A stretch of 64,000 nucleotides of DNA. Origin: Struthio camelus (taxonomy: Eukaryota; Chordata; Aves; Struthioniformes; Struthionidae). The DNA lies in the NCBI RefSeq assembly GCF_040807025.1, contig NC_090953.1:26582997-26646996 (forward strand). The letters run 5' to 3'. Positions 9,895-20,010 of the stretch are shown here, piece by piece. A program made the translations under genes and the position numbers. The notes under the pieces were generated by a model that was not told where the DNA came from, did no database searches, and saw only the letters and a program-made list of their open reading frames with translations. Each line of letters begins with the position of its first letter. The stretch's first letter is position 1.

Positions 9895-9898
9895 AAAA
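9895..9898 (-). terminator. Pol III terminator of tRNA-Ser(AGA)
   Basis: AAAA on the plus strand, read as TTTT by the minus-strand gene. Equivalents start at 30430 and 50272. Confidence 0.8.
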
Positions 9899-9911
9899 GG
9901 AGATGGCGCCC

Positions 9912-9993
9912 CGTAGTTGGCAGGATTCGAACCTGCGCGGGGAAACCCCAATGGATTTCTAGTCCATCGCCTTCACCACTCGGCCACAACTAC
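9912..9993 (-). tRNA. tRNA-Ser-AGA: tRNA-Ser(AGA), unit 1
   Basis: An 82-nt class II tRNA gene on the minus strand. The acceptor GTAGTTG pairs with CAACTAC, with G as the discriminator base. The anticodon stem ATGGA/TCCAT is perfect, and the loop CTAGAAA gives AGA (read as IGA after deamination, decoding UCU, UCC and UCA). The long variable arm GGGGTTTCCCC is typical of tRNA-Ser. A box and B box are canonical, and T4 on the minus strand lies at 9898-9895, 13 nt beyond the gene. This is the intact relative of the Ser pseudogene at 794. Confidence 0.97.
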
Positions 9994-10539
9994 CTGCCCC
10001 AAACTGCTCTGCAGCAGTGAGCGGGTGCCCTGTGCTGTGGCACCTGGCTCCCGGGGAGTTTGAGGGCCAGGCTGTGCTGGGGCATGTCCTTTCCACTCTG
10101 TGGACACCACGCAGTCAGGCACCAGAGGCCCCTGCAGCCAGTGCTGGAGAGGCCTTGAGAGACATGGTGCCAGGGCGATGGCTGCAGCTCCCAGTGCCTG
10201 GTTGTCAGGCTGGCCTCTGGGATATGCTGATGCTGGAGGATGGTTTCACTCTCCCTCCGGCATCCCCATGGCGGGAGGGGAGAAAAGGAAGGGAGCAGTG
10301 TGAGGCATCCAGTGATGGTGGAGAGGAAATGTGTCAGGTGTATAAGAAGGAAGAGAAAGCAGAGAGCCCAGGAGTAGGAGTGGAAGGGGAAAGACTGCAA
10401 GGAAGCCATGGCCCAGCTCCGGCCTCCCCCCCCACCCCAGGTGTGAGGGTTTTGAGGTGATGGGGAAGAGCCTGGAGAGACTGTGAGAGGAGGAAATGTG
10501 TGTGCAGGGGGGCTGGAAGGAGGAGGCAGAGCCAGTTCA

Positions 10540-10870
10540 TGAGCTGTGGGGAGCAGGAGGCACGCCTGGGTCCGCATGTGCTGGTGGTGCAATGGTGAGC
10601 GTAGCTGCCTTCCAAGCAGTGCAGGACAGGTTTTGTTCCCAGACAACACGGACAAAACGTTCTTCTTCCAGGTGCCTGCAGAAGCCCTTCCACCTCCTTC
10701 AGGGAAGTTCCTGCTGGAACACAGCTCAGCTTTCTCCAGCAAGCTCTCATCCCCTGAGGGGAGCCACTCCCCTTGTTGCAGCCTCCCTGCATGCACAGCC
10801 ACGGTGGGGCACCCCACAGAGCCCAGGAGAGACAGGCCCCCTCCTCCTTCAGCAATGCCTGCCTTGGCAA
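10540..10870 (+). repeat. Direct duplication, copy with dead tRNA-Gly
   Basis: Partner of 1330-1640 in the same orientation, with a few short indels. It lies right beside the outer end of the inverted Ser arm, so the Ser part was flipped relative to the Gly part in one of the two copies. Confidence 0.85.
10578..10650 (+). pseudogene. tRNA-Gly(TCC)-like pseudogene, unit 1
   Basis: The anticodon arm and D-arm region match tRNA-Gly(TCC), including the loop CTTCCAA. The T arm is ruined: the B box reads GGTTTTGTTCC and has lost the invariant C56. The acceptor has mismatches, one base is inserted between the anticodon arm and T arm, and no T4 run follows nearby. Both promoter and fold argue for a dead gene. 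Its flanks, notably 10672-10870, are paralogous to those of the whole Gly gene at 1376, so it is an old DNA-level duplicate and not a retrocopy. Confidence 0.88.
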
Positions 10871-11486
10871 AAGCACATGGAAGGCACTGAAGCGGCAGAG
10901 CTGCTGAGGGTGGAGGTTATCATGGCCAGGAGTCAAGCGCAGACCAGCTGCTTGGCAGGCAGCTGTGCTCATCTCAGGCACAGAAGTGCCCGCTGCCCCA
11001 CAGCCTTCCTGCTGGCCCCAGTTCTGCCCCTGCTCTCCTCTTCCTGCCCGCCTCCAAAGCCAGCCTGGCTGGGGGCTGGGGAAGGGCAAGCTGGGCAGAA
11101 CCTGGTGGGTCAGGAAGCACCACCTCCCCAGCTCCGCTGCCAGCAGGACGGCGTCCTGCGGTGGGCTCAGACCACCAGCCTTGGGGTGCCCTCTCTGCTG
11201 GTGCCACAGAGCTGCCCATGCGGGGCCTCTCAGGGCCACCTTTTCCTGCCTCAGAAATGTCCCAGCCCCCTGGATGCTCTGGGTGGGCGGGGGCAGTGTG
11301 TTAGGGCCGGGAGTGTAGATTAGGCACCATGGACAGCCCCCCCGCCTGGCTCTGGGTTTTCCTGTGTGGCCATCCCCTCCCCACACAGCTTGGGGTGCAA
11401 ATGGAGCCTGTGGGCACATCTCCCTTCTTGCACTGTAAAGGAACACTGCCAAGGCCCCCTCCCCACCTCCTGCCCCCGCCCACCCA

Positions 11487-11514
11487 TGCGCGCGCGCACA
11501 CACACACGCACACG
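11487..11514 (+). repeat. GC/AC alternating simple repeat
   Basis: GCGCGCGC followed by ACACACAC, an alternating purine-pyrimidine tract able in principle to adopt Z-DNA. Present in units 2 and 3 at about 32022 and 51864. Confidence 0.8.
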
Positions 11515-12578
11515 CTTGCAGAGACTGTACAGGCAAGCTTGGCTCAACGAGAGCGATTATCACTAGCGACTCCTGAAACGGTGAGCCCTGCTATTACGGG
11601 ATAAGGCCATGCTACGGCTGTGCCAGTCCCACAAGTAGCTGCTGCTGAAAGGGATGGCCACATGCCCCTCTGTCCCAATCCCACCTTGTCCCTCACGCTG
11701 GCTCTGACACTCTCCTGACAGGGAGCTGGTGTAGAGGGTGATGCTGGTTGGGAACCATTGATTTACGTGGGGAGTTACTTTCTCCCGGTGCAGCTCCGTG
11801 AAGCTGCACTCATCATGGGCCCACATAAGCACCGGAGAAAGCACGAGGGAAGCAGAGAGAGGACATGGCCAGAAACAGAGCGGCTTTCGCCTCTGCAGGG
11901 CGCTTTCCTGTCCAGCTGGCTTTTCTGCAGGGCCAAACACCGTGCGCTGGGTGAGCAAGCGAGTGAGCCACGCTTTCAGACAAGCCCTGACTTGCGCATG
12001 CACAAAATATGCTCTGCTAGCCTCAAACATCTCCGCTAGCCGACAGGAAACTGAGGGCTTACTGACCTCCTGCTGCCTCAGGATGTGGGTCTGGGTGCCC
12101 CCCTGGTTATGCAAGTGGGAGGCCACCGGACCCCTTGACACAGGCACCATGGTGGCAGGTCAGGGGCCAGCTCCGTTAGGCTCTCTGCAGCTGAATATAC
12201 AACAGCTGGAGCACTGCAGGCCACTCTGCAGAACCAAGAAATGGAGGGGAACAGCTTCCAAGAAGTGGCTTTTTGTGCGGTATCTGTCACTGTTTTCCTG
12301 TACTGTAGACAAAACCAAGGTGGAAAGAGAGGGGCACCTTCAGAGCTTCTTTAAAAGCTTTTCACCATTCAGACCCCGTGCTGCTCCAGCCTCTTAGAGG
12401 AGGAGCCTGAGTGTCCGGGAGCAGCAAGCGCCGGCTGATCCCTAAGGGATGGGGAGCCGGGTGCGATAACACGACTGGCTGGGCAAGGACCTTGCCTGCC
12501 AGGGTCCCTTCCCACCGCCACCAAGCCAGGCAAACAGGGCAGGCCTGGAGATGCTAGCGAGGCTCAGCAAAGAGTACA

Positions 12579-12830
12579 GATCACCAGGGAAGTTCACCTG
12601 GTGATGAGGCAGGTCCGAGGTCAAGCTGGGAAGTAAATCTGCAGCTCAGGGTCAGGGTCAGAATCGGGTCTGGCAAGGGTGGTGAGGGTCAGACGCAGTC
12701 CAGTGATCACCAGGCAGGTCCATGGTGAAAAGGCAGGTCTGAGGTCAGGCTGGGACGTCAGACCGCGGGTCAGTGTCCAGATCAATGGGGTCCATGGCTA
12801 GGCAGGGACATGGCCGTGACAGAGCCAGAG
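12579..12830 (+). repeat. Imperfect 126-bp tandem repeat rich in AGGTC/GGTCAG
   Basis: GATCACCAGG, then GGCAGGTC, GAGGTCA and GCTGGGA, occur at 12579 and again at 12705, each followed by GGTCAG-rich sequence. About two copies are present. Equivalents are at about 33114-33365 and 52956-53207. Looks like an old transposon-derived or minisatellite repeat of unknown family. Confidence 0.6.
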
Positions 12831-13449
12831 ACTAGTACTCCCACAACATAGCGCAGCCAGAGGAAAGGCCTAGGGCTGAGCTTAAATGGGGCTCCTGGGC
12901 CCACAGGAAGAGGGTGCATGGTGGTGGGGGGGGGAGGTCCGAGCTGAGGCTGGTCAGGGCACTGAAGCCTATCAGTGCCCTCAGGGCTGTGACAGAGGGG
13001 GTCCCTCTCTCTGCTCAGCAGTGCCAGGAGCAGGCAGAAAGAGGGCCCAGCATAGCCCCGTGGTCTCATTGAACAGTCTCCCAAGGCCACCCTCCCACTG
13101 CTCTCCAAGAACCCAGAAACTCAGCGCAGTGACTCAGAAAAATCCAGCTCTGCCCTTGGAGAATATAGGTGTCTTTCTCTCCCTGGGAATGGAGAGAAAA
13201 GTGTGACTTGGAGCTGTGATTTGATTTCAGCACACCTGAGCTCTGTATTCTTGCTCTGGACAAGCCAACATGCTGTCACGGTGCTCCTGAGTCATGGCAA
13301 GAGTACGCATGTCTTTCCCACCGGCAGGCGCCACACAGGCAAGTGTGGGACTCCGGATGGTGTAGCCCATAGAAGAGGGGTTTGCTCTGGGGTGCTCCCC
13401 AGGAGTTAGCGAACCCCAGGTGCACCATGGCTGTGGGGTTGCTGCACCC

Positions 13450-14110
13450 TGGGGGCACACCCTCTAACCACCCCATGATTGACAAGACCACATGAAGGAG
13501 AAGTGACACCGCAGACCCACACCACAAACATCTAGGGGCTGTGGAGCCATCCCCCACAGAACGACCTGTTACTGGGCGTACCGTTACCAACAATTGCTAC
13601 CCATGCTGGGTACGAGGGCTGGGCTGGGCACGAGGTTACCTGTTGGTATGCACTCTGCTATTGACTAGAGCCATACAGCTTTTGTATACCTGTGGGCTGG
13701 CGTTGTTTCGACTGGGTGTAAAAGAGAGGAAGCCCCATGGGTTTGTTGCGGACTTGGACCCATGGTCCGCTGGCCTGCAGACCCGAGGACCCACCCGTCA
13801 GTGGGGATGCCCCTAATGTCAACAGCGTGGTGAGGAGAATCCGGGGAAAACTGTACCGGAGGGGTGGCCCGTGAGGGGCGAGAGCGGTCACCGTACCACC
13901 GTGCACCCGTGATTTAACCGTACAGCTCTGATAAGTATATGTACTTTCAGTTCTGTTATATTTCTCGCTATACTACACTGCACTTTTAGCTTTGTTATAA
14001 CCTCCCATCTCTAATAAATTCTCACCCTTGACAAATGACAATCTCCCCGGTTCAGCGCAGCTAACTCGGGAATCCGAAAGAATCCCAGACACCCCTCTAG
14101 TGGCGCGTCA
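13450..14110 (+). mobile_element. Solo LTR-like fossil, unit 1
   Basis: A 661-bp stretch that starts TG and ends CA and is bounded by a 5-bp direct repeat CACCC (13445-13449 and 14111-14115), fitting a target-site duplication. An AATAAA signal lies at 14013-14018, about 90 bp before the end, and TATA-like sequence lies upstream, so the layout is U3-R-U5 like. No internal region follows, so it is a solo LTR of an unassigned endogenous retrovirus or LTR retrotransposon. It predates the amplification because each unit carries it at the same site. Limits rest on the short repeat. Confidence 0.55.
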
Positions 14111-14115
14111 CACCC

Positions 14116-14454
14116 ACGCGCTTTGAAGGCTGATGAACTGAGAAGCCAAAGACTTTGCCCGCAATGCCGCCCCATGGCCAGTTCCTGGGGAAGCAAGAGG
14201 GCTTCCTTCTGCCTTGGTTGGGGACTGGAGGGCTGCGTAGGGAGGGCTCTACCACAGTAACCCCCAGGGGGAGGCTGTGGCAGTCTGAAGGAGTGTGTGT
14301 GGGGAGGGAAAGGGGCTGGGGAGTCAAAGAGAAAGGACAGGACATGAGCCAAGCGCTGAGCAACGACTGAGCTCCAGTTCCTGTGGGGAAGAGGCTCACT
14401 TGCTGCCGTGGTGCAGAGGAGGGAGGAGAGTGCAGCGCTCTCTGGGAGCTGGGA
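14116..14454. other. Spacer between the solo LTR and CR1 fragment D
   Basis: No recognised content. A short G tract near 14315 differs in length and composition between the three units. Confidence 0.7.
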
Positions 14455-14640
14455 ATTCGTGGAACGAGACAGACTGGAAGGGATCTCTGGAGGCCTCTAA
14501 TTCAACTGCCCGCTCAAAGCAGGACTAGTGCCAAAGCTGGAGCCGGTCGCTCAGTGCCTGGCCCTGACACATTTTGAATTTGCTCTCCACGGAAGGAGAG
14601 TCCAAACTTCTCTGGGCACCTGCTCCACACGGCTTCAATG
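14455..14640 (-). mobile_element. CR1 LINE fragment D (short 3' end), unit 1
   Basis: A short antisense CR1-like 3' end: GACTGGAAGGGATCTCTGG, then CGCTCAAAGCAGGAC, then GGAGAGTCCAAACTTCTCTG, which correspond to the usual CR1 terminal blocks. It lies about 100 bp upstream of the sense CR1 piece E, so two LINE remnants face away from each other here. Confidence 0.65.
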
Positions 14641-14747
14641 CTCACTGAGTTAACTGGCTGCACCGCTGGTGTTGGCAGCAGGGTTTTGGTTTCTATGACC
14701 GTGGGACCCTGTTTGAAGATCTGATGGAGAGAGCTGATGGAGAGAGC

Positions 14748-16625
14748 TGGGATCCACCTCACCAAGTGGGGCATGCGTGTCTTTGCCAACAGGTTGACCA
14801 GCCTGGCAAGGAGGGCTTTAAACTAGGCAAGATGGGGGAAGGGGAGTGTTATAGAGACAGGATAGTCAGTAAAACACTGCTCACGTCAGGATGCCTCCAG
14901 CGGGTGCATGCAGCCAGGGGCACAGCGCGGGACATGGCTATGGAGCATCCTCTTGCACCTCTCCTGAGAAGCCTGCATGCCCCATTTGGCTCTCTGAAAT
15001 GCCTGTACACCAATGCACGCGGCATGGGGAATCGGCAGGAAGAATTAGAGATCTGTGTGCGGTTGCAGGGCCAGGATCTCGTTGCAGTTACAGAGACGTG
15101 GTGCGATAGCTCACGTGACTGGAATGCTGTCATGGATGGCTATGCACTTTTTAGGAAAGACAGGCTAGGAAGGCGAGGTGCTGTGGAGTTACTCTTTATG
15201 TGAGGGAGCAACTAGAATGTCTGGAGCTCTGCCTCGGGGTGGATGAAGAGCAAGCTGAGAGCTTATGGGTAAGGATTAAAGGGCAGGCTAACATGGGTGA
15301 CACTGTTGTGGGGGTTTACTACAGGCCACCTGATCAGGAAGAAGTAGTCAATGGGGCCTTCTACAGACAGCTGGAAGTAGCCTCACGATCAGAGGCCCTG
15401 GTTCTCCCGGGAGACTTCAACCACCCTGACATCTGCTGGGAAGAGAGCACAGCTAGGCACAAACAGTCGAGGAGGGTCCTGCAGAGCACTGATGATAACT
15501 TCTTGACACAGGTGGTGGAGACGCCAACAAGGAGAGGTGTGCTGCTTGACCTTGTGCTAACAAACAAAGGAGGCCTGGTTGGATCTGTGAAGGCTGGGGG
15601 CAGCCTTGGCTGTAGTGGAGTTCAGGCTCCTACGAGGAGGAAGCAGGGCAATAAGTAATATAAGTCAGATCACAACCCTGGACTTCAGGAGAGCTAACTT
15701 TGGCCTCTTCAGGGACCTCCTCAGGGGAATCTCATGGGGTAGGGCCCTAGCAGGAAGAGGGGTCCAGGAGAGCCGGTTAATATTCAAGCATCGTTTCCTC
15801 CAGGCTCAAGACGGGTGCATCCCTCTTGAGTAGGAAGTCCAGCAAAGTGGGCAGGAGACCTGCATGGATGAGCAAGGAGCTCCTGGCAGAACTCCAACAG
15901 AAGAAGGAAGTCTACAGAATGTGGAAAAGGGGACAGGCCACTTGGGAGGAATACAGGGACGTTGTCAGAGTGTGCAGGGATGCGACGAGGAAGGCTAAGG
16001 CCCAGTTGGAATGAAATCTGGCAAGGGATGCCAAGGACAACCAGAAGGGCTTCTTCAACTACATCCTGGAGGTCCTCACTGAGCATGTGGAGGACAAGGA
16101 GGTGATCAGGAGTAGTCAGCACGGGTTCACCAAAGGGAAATCATGCTTGACCTTCTCTGATGGCCTGACTGGCTGGGTAGATGAGGGCAGAGCATCCCCA
16201 TGGACGCTGTCTCCCTGCACTTCAGCAAGGCTTCTGACACTGTCTCCCATCACTTTCTCATAGGTAAACTCAGCAAGTGTGGATTGGATGAGTGGACAGT
16301 GAGGTGGCCTGAGGACTGGCTGGATGGCCGAGCTCAGAGGGTTGTGGTCAGTGGCACAGAGGCCTGTAGCTCACGCTGTCCCGCAGGGGTCAGTCCTGGG
16401 TCCAGTCCTGTTCAACGTATTCATCGATGACCTGGACGAAGGCACAGAGTGCACCCGCAGCAAGTTCGCTGAGGATACTAAACTGTGGGGGAGTGGCTGA
16501 CACACCAGAAGGCAGTGCTGCCATTCTGAGGGACCAGGACAGGCTGGAGAGCTGGGCGGAGAAGAACCTCCTGAAGTTCAACAAAGGCAAGGGCAGGGTC
16601 CTGCCATCAGGAAGCTGTGGATTTA
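14748..16625 (+). mobile_element. CR1 LINE piece E with endonuclease and RT remnants, unit 1
   Basis: The longest LINE remnant. The apurinic-type endonuclease is recognisable at about 14990-15640: LYTNARGMGNRQEEL, VTETW with the catalytic Glu, then after a frameshift near 15195 VYYRPPDQEEV, GDFNHPDICW and LVLTNKGGLVG. The final SDH motif is lost (SLGCSGVQ follows a small deletion). RT N-terminal sequence follows ([17 protein letters not shown]) with stops between. The RT then jumps from the FFNYI region straight to [12 protein letters not shown], so the early RT motifs are missing. [20 protein letters not shown] and [11 protein letters not shown] mark the late RT; the FADD box reads FAEDTKLW. 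It is certainly inactive. Confidence 0.92.
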
Positions 16626-16756
16626 GCTCCCTGAAGGGAAGGGAGAAACAGCTTTGTGCCCAGGACACCCACACTCTTGTGGGGGGACCTCTCTGTGGTC
16701 CACTGCCTGTGAACCACAGCAGTCTCTGCCCCTCGGGGGCACTTTTGGAGGCCTGG

Positions 16757-16811
16757 ATGCTAAGAAAGCAAAGGAGAAGGTGGGAGAAGATGCTGAGAAA
16801 GCAAAGGAGAA
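16757..16811 (+). repeat. 33-bp tandem duplication before iMet
   Basis: A 22-base motif starting ATGCTAAGAAAGC recurs 33 bp later with one change (16757-16778 and 16790-16811). Equivalents start at 36601 and 57134. Confidence 0.8.
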
Positions 16812-16955
16812 CGCAGGAGGAGCACAGACAAGGGGCTGAGGAGTGGCACAGCCACCAACCAGCCCTGGCCAGAGACCTGGAGCGCAGCACTGCGGGGAGT
16901 GCTGGTGCACGTGCCCAAAGTGAGAGGCCCCACCTCTCAGGGAGCGGGGTGGGGC

Positions 16956-16959
16956 AAAA
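16956..16959 (-). terminator. Pol III terminator of iMet
   Basis: AAAA on the plus strand, 6 nt past the minus-strand gene. Equivalents start at 36800 and 57333. Confidence 0.85.
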
Positions 16960-16965
16960 GGGCCA

Positions 16966-17037
16966 TAGCAGAGGATGGTTTCGATCCATCGACCTCTGGG
17001 TTATGGGCCCAGCACGCTTCCGCTGCGCCACTCTGCT
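16966..17037 (-). tRNA. tRNA-iMet-CAT: Initiator tRNA-Met(CAT), unit 1
   Basis: A 72-nt minus-strand gene with the hallmarks of eukaryotic initiator tRNA: acceptor AGCAGAG with a terminal A1-T72 pair, three G-C pairs at the base of the anticodon stem (GGG and CCC), loop CCCATAA with anticodon CAT, and T loop ATCGAAA in place of TTCGAAA. It matches the vertebrate iMet sequence as I know it. It starts protein synthesis at AUG codons. Minus-strand T4 lies at 16959-16956, 6 nt past the gene. It sits about 340 bp downstream of a CR1 piece. Confidence 0.98.
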
Positions 17038-19738
17038 CCCCCCAGCAGCTTTGTGGGGAGATGGCAGGGCCCTCCCTGCCACTCCCAGGCACTGACCGTG
17101 CCAGCTCTTGGGCTCGGGGGGTTGCCATTCCTCCTGCCTGGGCCTGGTCCCACAGAGGAAAAAAGTCTCCCCCGGGAAGCCCCAAGGCCGTGGGCCCGGG
17201 CTGAAGCCGCCTTGGTTTGCCCTTATGACACCATCTCCTGCCTGGCACAGACCCAGGGGAAAGCGGGGAGTTTGTGTTTGCCCAACTGAGCTGCCTCTGC
17301 AGGGGAGGACAGAAACCCCAGAGCCAGGGGGCAGCCTGCCTGCCTGCATTGTGCTGGGAGCGCTTGCTTCCCAACGAGTGGATGAGTGTCTGATGCTCTC
17401 CTAGCCAGGAAAAGGCTCCCCTCCACCTGGAGTCACATGCCTCTCCTGCACACAGTGCTTTCCTTGTGCAGGCTTGGTGAGCCCTGGGAGCCCCCGGTGG
17501 CTTTCTGCCCTGGAGAGGCAGGTTCCACCTCTGCTGGTGACCTGCTGCTGACATACTTCCTCAGAGCCGCTGCCCAGGCCAAGCCTGAAGAGCTGCGCTA
17601 GAGTGACCCCTGAGCCCAATGGATGCTCTCTTGCTGCCATCCCAAGGACGTTTTGGGCACCTCCATTTCAGTCCGCAGCAAGGGAAGGAGGAAGCCCCAA
17701 ACCAAGTCAACCCTGCTGGCCCTTTGCTGCCCCACATGACTGTGTTGTGGCAGGGCACCCTGCCAAGGGGGAAAGCCCCATCACCTGGAAGGACTCAGGG
17801 ACTGGCTCTGTCTCTTGCAAACTGCCCTGTGCTCACCAAAGACAGCAGCTGTGGTGCTTTAGTGCAAACCAGTGCTGGAGGAAGTAGGAGCAGGGAGGGC
17901 AGAGGAAGGCAGGAGTTAAGTGATGTTAGGAAGGAACTGGTGCAGGCTAGAGCAACGATTCCCAGGTGCTTTCCTGGCAGTGCCCTCTTTCCCAGGGCCC
18001 TGGACTTCTCTGCCTTGACAAAGCTCTGCTTCAGATGTGCCTTCCAGGCCCACCTGCCGTGCAGGCGTGTCAGGGCTCCTTGGCCTTGCTGGTGAGCTGA
18101 CTGGCAGCTGTGTCCAACGCGGTGTCCCCACAGCTGTGTTCAACACGGTGTCCAGGCTCTCTGGCCTGGGGCCCAGAGGTGCGCCCCCTCCCCACGGAGC
18201 CCATAGTCTTCCTGGGTGGGAAGGAAACCCAGGCCTCCTGCATGTGCAGGAACCAGAGGAGCGCAGAGCTGGGCACTGCTTCCTCTCAGGCTGACGCAAG
18301 GGGAAGGAAAAATATCACTGTGGATGCCTTTTCCTGCATAGCGGAGGTGAGCAACTGTCTGGGAGAAAACAGCCTTACCTGTAAGGCAGTGGAGGAATCT
18401 GTGAGGGTGTGACCACCTTGAGAGCAGTGGTGCAGAGGGCACAGCGAGCTTAAACCTCGCCTGAAAAATGGGCTTGTTTCCCTCCCTCCCCACTTACAGC
18501 TTACGCCAGGCAGCTTTGGGTGCCACTGTTATTGCAGGTGGAGGAAACAAACGCTGCACGGTCCCGTGCAGTGGAGAGACCCGTGAAGGTGCTCTAACTC
18601 CATTTCAGTCAGTGAGAGACAAAATTAAGTCGTCCATGTCACTCTTAGGCCCTTGTTGCTCTGATGTGTTGATCCATCTAAATATTGCACGGTGAACCCA
18701 TGGTTTTCACAAGCTGAGACTGAGAGTAGGCTTGATATTCTTAGGTTATGTGATCAAAGCTCACCCCCCCCACACACAAAGGAGTGCAGGGAGTCATTGG
18801 CTGGTTGGGGAACCCGAATAGTACCTTGCCCCAGCTACTCCCAGGCCTATCACAGGAAAGCAATCAGCCCATCAGTGGCTCGTTTCCACAAGCACAGAAG
18901 AGTGCCGAGGCACAATGGCAGGTGAGGGAACCCAGACAGCCTGCCTACTGAGAGAAGGGACACCCTGTCTGGGCTCCTCCCCGGGCTTTCCCAGGACAGC
19001 ATCAACCCCATTGGCCAGGTGTGAAACCCATCACGATGAGTCAACAGGAGTGGATCTCTGGGACACCTTTTGCCCAGAGGGGAGGTTCTGTCTGGAGGTA
19101 CAGGGCACGTTCTGGGATGCAGGGGAAGAGCATTTGGGGATTGCATAAGATGTAACGTGGGATTTTCAGGGGAGGAACCAAAGGCAAAGGAAGGTGATTT
19201 GGGGAGGAATAAATGTGGGAAGATAGAGGGATATGAGGACAAAGAGGGGCTGGCTGAGCGTGAATGGGGCTGCTCAGTACGCTTCTCTGGCCGCGTCTTG
19301 CCTCTGATCAGCACAGTATGTCCTAGCTTCGTAAATTCCTTTCTGTATTTCCTATTCTGCATGCTTGTGTTTGCGTGGAGGTCTAAGTGCCATGAACCGC
19401 AGTCAGACCACGGCGCACAGGGGCCTCTGTGTGTGTGTGGTGCCAGGAGCTGGAGAGAGCAGAATGAGTGAACTTAAGTGTCAGCAATGGGTGGGGCAGG
19501 GCAGGGGGGCTGGTAGATCCCTGTGGCTGGAAGACCCCTGTGTCTGCGTTGCCAGCAACTGGAGCAAGTGAGGGTCTGATTGCCAGAAACTGGAACGGGA
19601 ATGTGGGTCAGAGGGTGCCTGTGCCTGGGGTATGAGCAACTGGAGCGAGCGAGGGTGCGCAAGTGAGTGTGCAATTGCTAGCAGACATCAAGCCAGACTA
19701 GCTGGCAAGTAGGTGAAGTGACCTGGGAGCCAGGTATG
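17038..19738. other. Long spacer downstream of iMet, unit 1
   Basis: No tRNA, no CR1 and no credible coding exon. The part from about 18650 to 19400 is less GC-rich than the rest and may hold an old, unidentified interspersed repeat. Equivalents at 36882-39575 and 57415-60108. Confidence 0.6.
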
Positions 19739-19873
19739 TGTGTGTGTCTCCAAGGGTGAGAGCACAGGGGAGCTGGCTACTGGGCATGTGAGGGGAGTCC
19801 TGGCTGACTGCCAGAGGGACCGTGGGATCCAGGGAGGGTCGACTGGGAGACTCACTTCAGTGTATGTCTGTCT

Positions 19874-19905
<32 letters not shown>

Positions 19906-20010
19906 CTCTAAGGTTGAGACCCCAGGGGAGCTGGGTACCAGAGGGACCGGGGGAGTCCCAGCCAACTGTGAGAGGGACCGTGGGGTCGACTGAGAGCTCT
20001 GTGTGTGTGT
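19739..20010 (+). repeat. Degenerate minisatellite, period about 158 bp
   Basis: Two diverged copies, each with GTCTC(C/T)(A)AGG, CAGGGGAGCTGG, GGGGAGTCC, AGAGGGACCGTGGG and GGTCGACTG(G/A)GAG. They begin near 19745 and 19903 and are separated by a TG tract. Equivalents start near 39582 and 60115. Confidence 0.7.
19877..19905 (+). repeat. (TG)14 microsatellite
   Basis: Uninterrupted TG run. Unit 2 has about 14 repeats at 39720-39748; unit 3 has about 7 at 60255-60269. Confidence 0.9.

Larger units (their letters stand above)
9825..10415 (-). repeat. Inverted duplication, right arm (Ser(AGA) locus)
   Basis: Partner of 27-965, in opposite orientation, carrying the intact Ser(AGA) gene. Equivalents lie near 30360-30950 in unit 2 and 50202-50792 in unit 3. 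Confidence 0.85.
10871..13444. other. Spacer from the Gly pseudogene to the solo LTR, unit 1
   Basis: No gene recognised. It includes the GC/AC simple repeat at 11487 and the 126-bp imperfect repeat at 12579-12830. Equivalents at 31406-33979 and 51248-53821. Confidence 0.65.

Noticed and set aside
10334-11563. A 409-codon open frame on the minus strand, kept in all three units
   Set aside because: It runs through the antisense of the Gly pseudogene and simple-repeat-rich GC sequence, has no recognisable domain and low-complexity composition. It persists because the units are recent copies and GC-rich DNA has few stops.
16654-16839. Short frame with an AKKAKEKVGEDAEKAKE repeat, resembling LEA or apolipoprotein repeats
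   Set aside because: The pattern is the 33-bp tandem DNA duplication read in one frame; no gene context.
16390-17349. A 319-codon open frame on the minus strand
   Set aside because: It is antisense to CR1 reverse transcriptase and then reads through the iMet gene; no protein family seen.
17381-17552. A possible extra tRNA from GCAGGTTCCACC and CTGGTGACCTGC
   Set aside because: No acceptor or anticodon arm can be paired around it.
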